Shown piece after piece: positions 59,601 through 64,000 of a stretch of 64,000 bases of DNA. The position numbers were made by a program, and so were the translations under genes. Under the pieces are notes generated by a model, which saw only the letters and a program-made list of their open reading frames with translations, did not search any database and had not been told where the DNA came from. The stretch's first letter is position 1, and each line of letters opens with the position of its first letter. The stretch lies in assembly GCA_963743425.1 (NCBI GenBank), contig CAVUPU010000001.1:248001-312000 (forward strand), given 5' to 3'. Source of the stretch: JAJVID01 sp963743425 (GTDB lineage: Bacteria; Acidobacteriota; Blastocatellia; RBC074).

Positions 59601-60032
59601 TTCATCTACCAGTTCGGAAAGGACTCGATCAATATCGTCGCCTTTGTTGTATTGTGCGAGCGGTTTGCCATCGGTAGGACGCACTTGCAACCGGCTGAGC
59701 CATTCTTCCTTTTTCCAAGAGCACGAGCGAACAATAAGCGGAAAAACCTTCATCCCATCCCTGATGCGGCGTTGCATGATAACTGGCACTTCTTCATCAC
59801 GGATGAAATTGGAGCGGAGGAAATCAACCGAGATGAGCAGGATGGCAGCTTGTGCGGATTCGAGCGCCGTCTTGATTTCTGCGCGCCATTCCGAGCCGAC
59901 TGCGATTTGTCTATCTTCCCAGAAGCTTAGATAGCCCCGCATAGCTGATACTTCCAGATGTCTCTGCAAGCGGTTCTTCCACTTCTTTTCGTCAAGGTGG
60001 CTGTAACTAATAAAGACTTTCGGTGTATTCAT
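56655..60032 (-). CDS. TIR-nSTAND1-helical repeat protein (putative defence STAND)
   Basis: 1,125 residues from the ATG giving MNTPKVFISYSHLDEKKW; the frame extends 73 codons upstream without family character. Residues 1-140 are a TIR domain. PYLGLEAFTENHKHLFFGRD then leads into the STAND ATPase, with Walker A VIGPSGSGKSSVVQ, Walker B LLLVVDQFEELF, and a winged-helix-like IEVAHEALIRRWEKLRG. From about 700 to the end, repeats of about 35 residues (NARASAMLAISKILIKRRQV and similar) form a TPR-like superhelix, and the protein ends in an acidic EEEEEED. Sensor, ATPase switch and NAD-cleaving TIR effector in one chain is the plan of bacterial antiphage STANDs. Confidence 0.87.
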   Translation of the reverse strand: MNTPKVFISYSHLDEKKWKNRLQRHLEVSAMRGYLSFWEDRQIAVGSEWRAEIKTALESAQAAILLISVDFLRSNFIRDEEVPVIMQRRIRDGMKVFPLIVRSCSWKKEEWLSRLQVRPTDGKPLAQYNKGDDIDRVLSELVDEIESLFKQSQPNPLMLELETQKAPPALPAGDSPYLGLEAFTENHKHLFFGRDAFAEAILQKVQVKSFVAVIGPSGSGKSSVVQAGLFPRLRCATQPWEILLFAPGDNPFLNLAAGFVWHWQPQATPSPNVNQAIKLAAEFKDARRLVNAVHHTVAAPNGRLLLVVDQFEELFTLCTERDRRAFLDVLLAVKDVAPVTILLTLRADFMGRAQSFSPTFSQLLDEGIISHRPLTNTDLEDIITGPARYAGLEFEQGLVNLILQEVAAQPDSLPLLEYALKEMWRNRQSRVFDYTLYEAVGKVEGAISQHADAVLHALPEAEQALALRALTRLVRVAGEEDEADTRLRLPLSELPDTERAVLQEIISKRLLVTKCEEGTGAETIEVAHEALIRRWEKLRGALDSDRDFLMWRRRLDSRRKVWEQKERDDKWLLHGGERDDAQRWLNERGAELTAAEIEFITWDERAEYQIEKILPQGPDLVSVSFVPINGEEGCRNWFLTLTLCRGADEALQTAREIADANARASAMLAISKILIKRRQVNGARQSVVEALGAVSEVKKTNDLVRSLSFINKVAAKVGLANEAMQVAREIEDEYASAQALTNLVEPLVKDGQVEVLLRESRRFNDAEARANLLSSIIKALAKTGQIDEAERITVDALNAVCEIESADGQAYALSILAGSLVDGQLTALFQQVIDEALKATSKIEEKSSSVFALSRIAHALITSHQKSQAESVANEALRIVQGIEDSFTRSSSMTHIIAILVRLGLTDQALQAAREMKSNLHSGSIQKDLAEALIKAGQVDEALNVVNEIDHARIRSLALSTIAQVLAESGKMVESLSIALKVGEAEERATTLAFIAEAFAKAGQPEEALHISHGIEDWYQRTNAQIAAANAWLDSNCVREAKEIIDEVRTAIGKINIEIYRSMSGGRLASLLARLNSYRESREIADQCSRAADRLAAYTAILREYHIERDPSLARLFAEEEEEED

Positions 60033-60593
60033 TGCCCAATTCCTGAACTGGCTTGATTGTTGAGCGCGCGATGCAAGCCACGTTATCGGCTGCGATGTTG
60101 GCGCCCACGCCGCGGTTGGTGAAAGGCTTCGGCGCGTAACCCACAGGCTTGGCCTCCTGAAAAAGTGTCTGTTACTTCGCCGCAAAGGATAAGCCTTGAT
60201 CGCAAGGGGCGCAATCTTTTGTTGGCTTCTTCTTCGGAGCGTCTCGATCAAGCGACAAGCATTGAGTCACTATCTTCACGATGCCACGACCTTGCGTCGT
60301 GTAGGCTCATGTTTCGAGCTACAGTCAGTATACCGCGAATTCGCGAATGACCAATATCAAATCTCAAATGGACAATGGCAAATGGAACTCTTCGTCCATT
60401 TCGTGATCTACTAACTGTATCTACCGGCTTCTCCTGCCCATTGGGTTATTTGTCGTGGGCATGGCGGACGTGACCACGGTTTCGGTTCTCCTGGCGATCG
60501 AGACCGCTCACGTGGAGATCACTGCCGAATCAGGTGTTGATCAGGCCGAGAGTGCCAGCGAGTAAACGTTCATCTGAGAAGGCCAGATCACTC
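60033..60593. other. Gap between TIR-STAND and HEPN-like genes
   Basis: Apart from the MFS-tail copy at 60434-60565, I see no gene. Coding-like scraps precede the TIR ATG (60050-60250) but have no start. Divergent promoters would be needed near 60040-60350 for the minus-strand STAND gene. Confidence 0.5.
60434..60565 (+). pseudogene. Second copy of the MFS-transporter 3' end
   Basis: 44 codons read LPIGLFVVGMADVTTVSVLL, then AIETAHVEITAESGVDQAES and end ASE. They align with the last 42 codons of the MFS gene (WPIALFIVGMAAVTTVSVFL, AIETAHGEITAESGVGQAEM) at 55064-55189, with about 80 percent identical residues and similar DNA from about 60419. There is no upstream gene body. The two copies are direct repeats enclosing 55190-60418. 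Confidence 0.88.
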
Positions 60594-62057
60594 CTAAGTT
60601 TGCCTTTTTCTGGTTATAAGTTCTCGGTGTGATTGCATTTCTTCGTAGGGCACATAAGTAGATACCTTTTTTTTGCTAATGTCGGACCTGTCAATAGGCC
60701 AGTCGAGTACAGCAAGTAGCATACGCTCTACGACCAATTGCAAGTGCAGGGTTGCAGTGAACAGCGCCTGATGTTTTTCTCTATCAAACGTTTCTCCATG
60801 AACAATTCGGTTTCTGATGGAAGATAGCGATAACCCGCCAGCGTTACCAGTGACAGGCCATAGGTCAGCCACATCCACAGAATAATTTTCGCAGAACGCA
60901 TTGAACGCAGTAGCAAAGGAGATGCGGTTCAGGTCTCCTAGCTTAGATTGAATTAGCTGATATTTTTCAGGGTTTTGAGCTAGTGATTCGTGACCTTGCA
61001 ACCACTGTCTCAAATCACAACTAAATCGCTTCCATTCCTTTGAAGAAAATACTTGTTCAAGCCCATGCTTTTTGCGATAGGCAAGCACAAGCGTTTCAAC
61101 GGCTGCATATAAAGCCATAAACCGCTTCTCTGTAGTTACACTTTCTCTAGGCACTGCAGCGTATATAGCCTGCCTTATACTTTCCTTGCCTTCAAATCCA
61201 ATAAAATTCTTGTACGCTGTGTTGATGAAATCCCGGCAATCAGCGAGGTCGATTAACTCATCTCCTCTTCTCCCCCTTCTTTTCTTTACTTTAGGAATAA
61301 CTATCTCTCTCCGATAGAACTCAAGGCAGATTTTTGAGTTTACAATGTCCCATCCATGGCAGACACACCGCTCTCTCGAAGCAAGGGAAACTAGCAGTAA
61401 AAAGTCATCCAGATCGTGTCTTAGCTCGTTTATCCTCGCAGAATTAACAGCTTCATCGCCAATCTCAAACTCACCTACCAGTTCTGTGAATGTTAAGAAC
61501 TCACTATCTCCAAGCTCTTCGTATAGATAACGATTCTTGAATTCCAGGTGAACGCCATTGCAAAGAGTGAATTCTTGCTGCCAGACAGTTTTCACCTCGA
61601 CCGCGCCCGTATACGACCGCATTATTGATCCAGCGGGGGCTAAGAGATTATTCGGCGTAATCCAAAAGCGCCCATGGGACTTGTTTTCTGAATCACGCGG
61701 GGAGAGAAAATTTATAACCTCAAGATTTAGAGGCTTACTGGTTAGAGGAGATACCTCTATAAGTTCAGATCCCCAATATCGCGAAGCAATTCCGGTCGTC
61801 GACCACACTTCATCTGCCTGAATCTTCGTACTTATGCTGCCTGATAGGTCTTTTATTTCTCCCTGCAAAGAATATATGGGCAAGATGGCCTCATTAATAA
61901 TATCCACTTGGTCATTCGATGGGCAGAATTGTAGAAAAAATGGGTCAGAGAATCTTTTCGGCAAATAAACTTTACAAGAAACCCTCTCAACTACCGCGTC
62001 TCCATTCTTCAAAGTAACGTACAAGTGATAGTTTTCTTTTTTTACTTGTTTTGCCAT
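60594..62057 (-). CDS. HEPN-like large protein (ApeA-type layout)
   Basis: 487 residues from the ATG giving MAKQVKKENYHLYVTLKNGD. The N-terminal 250 residues are beta-rich (VKTVWQQEFTLCNGVHLEFK). The C-terminal third is helical, with MALYAAVETLVLAYRKKHGL and ISSIRNRIVHGETFD in the form SLSSIRNRIVHGETF, where RNRIVH is the R-x4-H signature of HEPN RNases. This two-part plan matches ApeA-like HEPN proteins implicated in phage defence. The gene is clearly more AT-rich than its neighbours, suggesting transfer. RNase activity is inferred only from the motif. Confidence 0.65.
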   Translation of the reverse strand: MAKQVKKENYHLYVTLKNGDAVVERVSCKVYLPKRFSDPFFLQFCPSNDQVDIINEAILPIYSLQGEIKDLSGSISTKIQADEVWSTTGIASRYWGSELIEVSPLTSKPLNLEVINFLSPRDSENKSHGRFWITPNNLLAPAGSIMRSYTGAVEVKTVWQQEFTLCNGVHLEFKNRYLYEELGDSEFLTFTELVGEFEIGDEAVNSARINELRHDLDDFLLLVSLASRERCVCHGWDIVNSKICLEFYRREIVIPKVKKRRGRRGDELIDLADCRDFINTAYKNFIGFEGKESIRQAIYAAVPRESVTTEKRFMALYAAVETLVLAYRKKHGLEQVFSSKEWKRFSCDLRQWLQGHESLAQNPEKYQLIQSKLGDLNRISFATAFNAFCENYSVDVADLWPVTGNAGGLSLSSIRNRIVHGETFDREKHQALFTATLHLQLVVERMLLAVLDWPIDRSDISKKKVSTYVPYEEMQSHRELITRKRQT

Positions 62058-62082
62058 ATCTGGTGAATCCGACGGAATGGCA

Positions 62083-62120
62083 CAGCCATTTCCGCACATC
62101 GGGCGGCGTAGCCGCAAACA
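62083..62120. repeat. Single arm TTCCGCACATCGGGCGGCGT
   Basis: CAGCCATTTCCGCACATCGG continues to GCCGCAAACAC; it matches 56194-56229 in the same orientation with few changes, so the two arms bracket the small ORF, TIR-STAND and HEPN-like genes. Confidence 0.8.
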
Positions 62121-62124
62121 CATT

Positions 62125-63766
62125 TCAAGAATTCATCTTGCGGTACTGAAACTTGTCGATGCCCAGACTCTTAATGCGAAGGTCGAGCGTCGAAGGCGCA
62201 AGCCCCAGGGATCGCGCCGCGCCGTTCGGGCCGGAGACTCGCCCTCGCGACGCGCGCAGCGCGGTCTCGATCGTTTCGCGCTCCTGCGCTCGGAGTCTCT
62301 CATCCATACTTCCCGTCAGATTGGCGTGCGGCAGCGCGTCGCGCTCGATGCGGAGGACGCCGTCGCGGGAGAGGATGATCGCTCGCTCGATGACGTTTTC
62401 GAGTTCGCGCACGTTGCCGGGCCAGTGGTGCGATTCGAGCAGCTTCATCGAGCGCCGGTTCGATCCGGTTGATGGCGCGGCCGAAGCGTTCGCCGTGTTT
62501 GGCGGCGAAGTGCGCGGCCAGCAGCGGGATGTCTTCGGGGCGCTCGCGCAGGGAGGGGAGCCGCAGCGGGAAGACGTTCAGCCGGTAATAGAGATCGCTG
62601 CGGAACCGTCCGGCGCGCACGTCTTCCATAAGATCGCGATTGGTGGCGGCGACGATACGAACGTCTACGCGGATAGAATCGCTGCCGCCGAGCCGCTCGA
62701 ATTCGCGCTCCTGCAGCACGCGCAGCAGCATCACCTGCAACTCCGGCGGCAACTCTCCGATCTCGTCCAGAAAGAGCGTGCCGCCGTGCGCCTGCTCGAA
62801 TCGCCCCTTGCGCCGCTCGATTGCGCCGGTGAACGCGCCGCGCTCGTGACCGAAGAGTTCCGAAGCCAGCAGCGTTTCGGGAATGGCCGCGCAGTTGAAT
62901 TTGACGAGAGGGCCTTTGGCGCGATGAGATCGCTGATGAATCGCCCGCGCGATCAACTCCTTGCCCGTGCCGGTTTCGCCGGAGATGAGCACCGTCGCAT
63001 CGGTCGCGGCCACCTGTTCGACCGCTTCCAGCGCGCGGCGAAGCAATGGGGAATCGCCGACCATCTCTTCGAACATCGTGATGCGACTGAGCTGGTCGCG
63101 CAGCGCGACGTTTTCGGCTTCCAGTTGATCGCGCAATCGGGCGATCTCTTCGTTGGCCAGAGCGTTGGCGACGGCCACGGCGATCGCGCGCGAAACATCG
63201 GTCAACACATTCATCTGTTCCGGCGTGAAGGGGTCCGGTTTACGGCGGGAGAAGACAATTACGCCAAGCCCCTTTCCCCTCGTGACGAGCGGGATGGAGG
63301 TGTAAGCGTGAATCCCACCCGCCGCCAGTTTGAATTCCCATGGAAACCACGCTTCTTTTTGCCACAGGTCATTGCAGATGTAAGGCTGCGTGGCGGCCTT
63401 CAGCTCAGCGAACTCAGATCCTTCAATGGACGCCATCTTTTTATTCGGAGGCCAGGGCTTGGGCGGCGTCTCCTCCATGCGCCGCACGAAATCTTCAACG
63501 CTTTCGCCTTGAAGCCGGGGCGCATCTACGACGTGCAATATCCAAGGCAGGCCAACACGCATCTCGGGCACGACCAGCGCCACTCCGACAAACGGCACAA
63601 CCAGGACGAGCACATCGGCTACCGCCTCTATTACTCCCTGAAGCTCCCGCTCGGAGTTGATCACTTCCCAGGCCCGAAGCACGAGCGTGCGCCGGCGCCG
63701 CTCGCTGGCCGATTCAACGCTATTCGATGTTTTCGCCTGTTTCTTTGCGAAGTCCTTTGTCGCCAT
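62125..63766 (-). CDS. Sigma-54-dependent regulator: GAF, AAA+, Fis HTH (frameshifted near 62455)
   Basis: MATKDFAKKQ starts an N-terminal GAF-like sensor (about 30-215). The AAA+ domain has GETGTGKELIARAIH, GHERGAFTGAIERRKG (the sigma-54 loop GAFTGA), and GGTLFLDEIGELPPE. At about 62455 one base change moves the frame to MKLLESHHWPGNVRELENVI and the C-terminal HTH (GRVSGPNGAARSLGLAPSTL, DLRIKSLGI). Joined, about 545 residues. Activates sigma-54 promoters on a signal bound by GAF; target not identifiable. The sequence after its stop is the repeat arm. Confidence 0.88.
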
Positions 63767-64000
63767 AATCGTCAGTATAGAAAACCACGCCTTAAATGTG
63801 AATTCACAGGAACCTGTGAGTATTGAGCCTGATCAGGTATCCACACATAACTTGAAACCCTTTGTTTGCAATGGTCGTAAGGTTGTGCGGCGCTGGCATC
63901 CATCTTGCCGAGCAAGCGATGCGCGATCACATTCGTAGGCAATCTATCAACGCTTCGCTGAAGCGTTGAGTCTTGTTGCAGAATTGCAACATTGTCTTGC
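63767..64000. other. Upstream region at the window end
   Basis: 234 bases before the regulator. An AGCAAGCGATGCGCG...CAACGCTTCGCTGAAGCGTTG stretch near 63910-63970 contains a small hairpin (AACGCTTC/GAAGCGTT) that could be a terminator of a gene to the right. No gene is called. Confidence 0.4.

Noticed and set aside
60033..60251. N-terminal extension of the TIR-STAND protein
   Set aside because: Arg/Ser-rich and unlike TIR starts; the ATG at 60032 begins exactly at the TIR domain.

Overview
The window looks like a GC-rich chromosomal segment of an Acidobacteriota bacterium, probably of the Blastocatellia type. This is an inference from content: a secreted VWFA-related protein of the acidobacterial type, an M28 peptidase with signal peptide, Uma2-type genes, HpnH (hopanoid side chain), TrmFO, a YacL-like PIN/TRAM-IspD-IspF cluster, and abundant dispersed palindromic repeats. 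No rRNA is present and the species cannot be named.

Layout. 1-11.9 kb is housekeeping: a zinc-ribbon membrane protein, glmU and yvcK on the minus strand, then trmFO, a VWFA protein, a four-helix-bundle protein, PIN/TRAM-ispD-ispF, a HAD hydrolase and a pyrimidine-nucleoside phosphorylase. 11.9-17.5 kb is a minus-strand accessory block: DUF5678-like genes and a TIR-NACHT-HEAT protein (an NLR-like STAND ATPase with nearly identical 96-bp HEAT repeats), preceded by a CcbP-like gene. 17.6-30 kb returns to core functions: a nucleoside-type ABC binding lipoprotein and ATPase, M28 peptidase, Uma2, hpnH, a NupG-like transporter, a ROK kinase, VanZ and patatin.

30-34.6 kb is an AT-richer island ending in a tyrosine recombinase and tRNA-Arg. 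It carries an Abi-alpha/DUF4393 protein, a two-TM SLATT-like protein overlapping a 45-residue proline-rich ORF, a papain-like C70-type peptidase and a DUF2971 protein. 34.6-40.1 kb has a shattered secreted-protein gene, a MurNAc/GlcNAc kinase plus MurQ pair (cell-wall sugar salvage) and a LysA-like decarboxylase. 40.1-42.7 kb is almost gene-free, with palindromes and a decayed DUF4263/Shedu-like fragment. 42.7-55.2 kb holds secreted and catabolic genes, many with single-base frameshifts. 55.2-62.1 kb is a second defence-like block: HigBA, a small ORF, a TIR-nSTAND protein and a HEPN-like protein. It contains a second, diverged copy of the 3' end of the preceding MFS gene. A sigma-54 regulator closes the window.

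Three things stand out. First, there are several families of long palindromes, one of which was caught as an insertion with a 23-bp target duplication at the HAD/phosphorylase junction. Second, there are two TIR-STAND proteins and an integrase-linked island of membrane effector, protease and Abi-like genes, which are candidate antiviral systems. Third, about twenty single-base frameshifts occur in otherwise conserved genes, several at homopolymer runs. They may be consensus errors rather than true pseudogenes, so the frameshifted entries should be read with that in mind.
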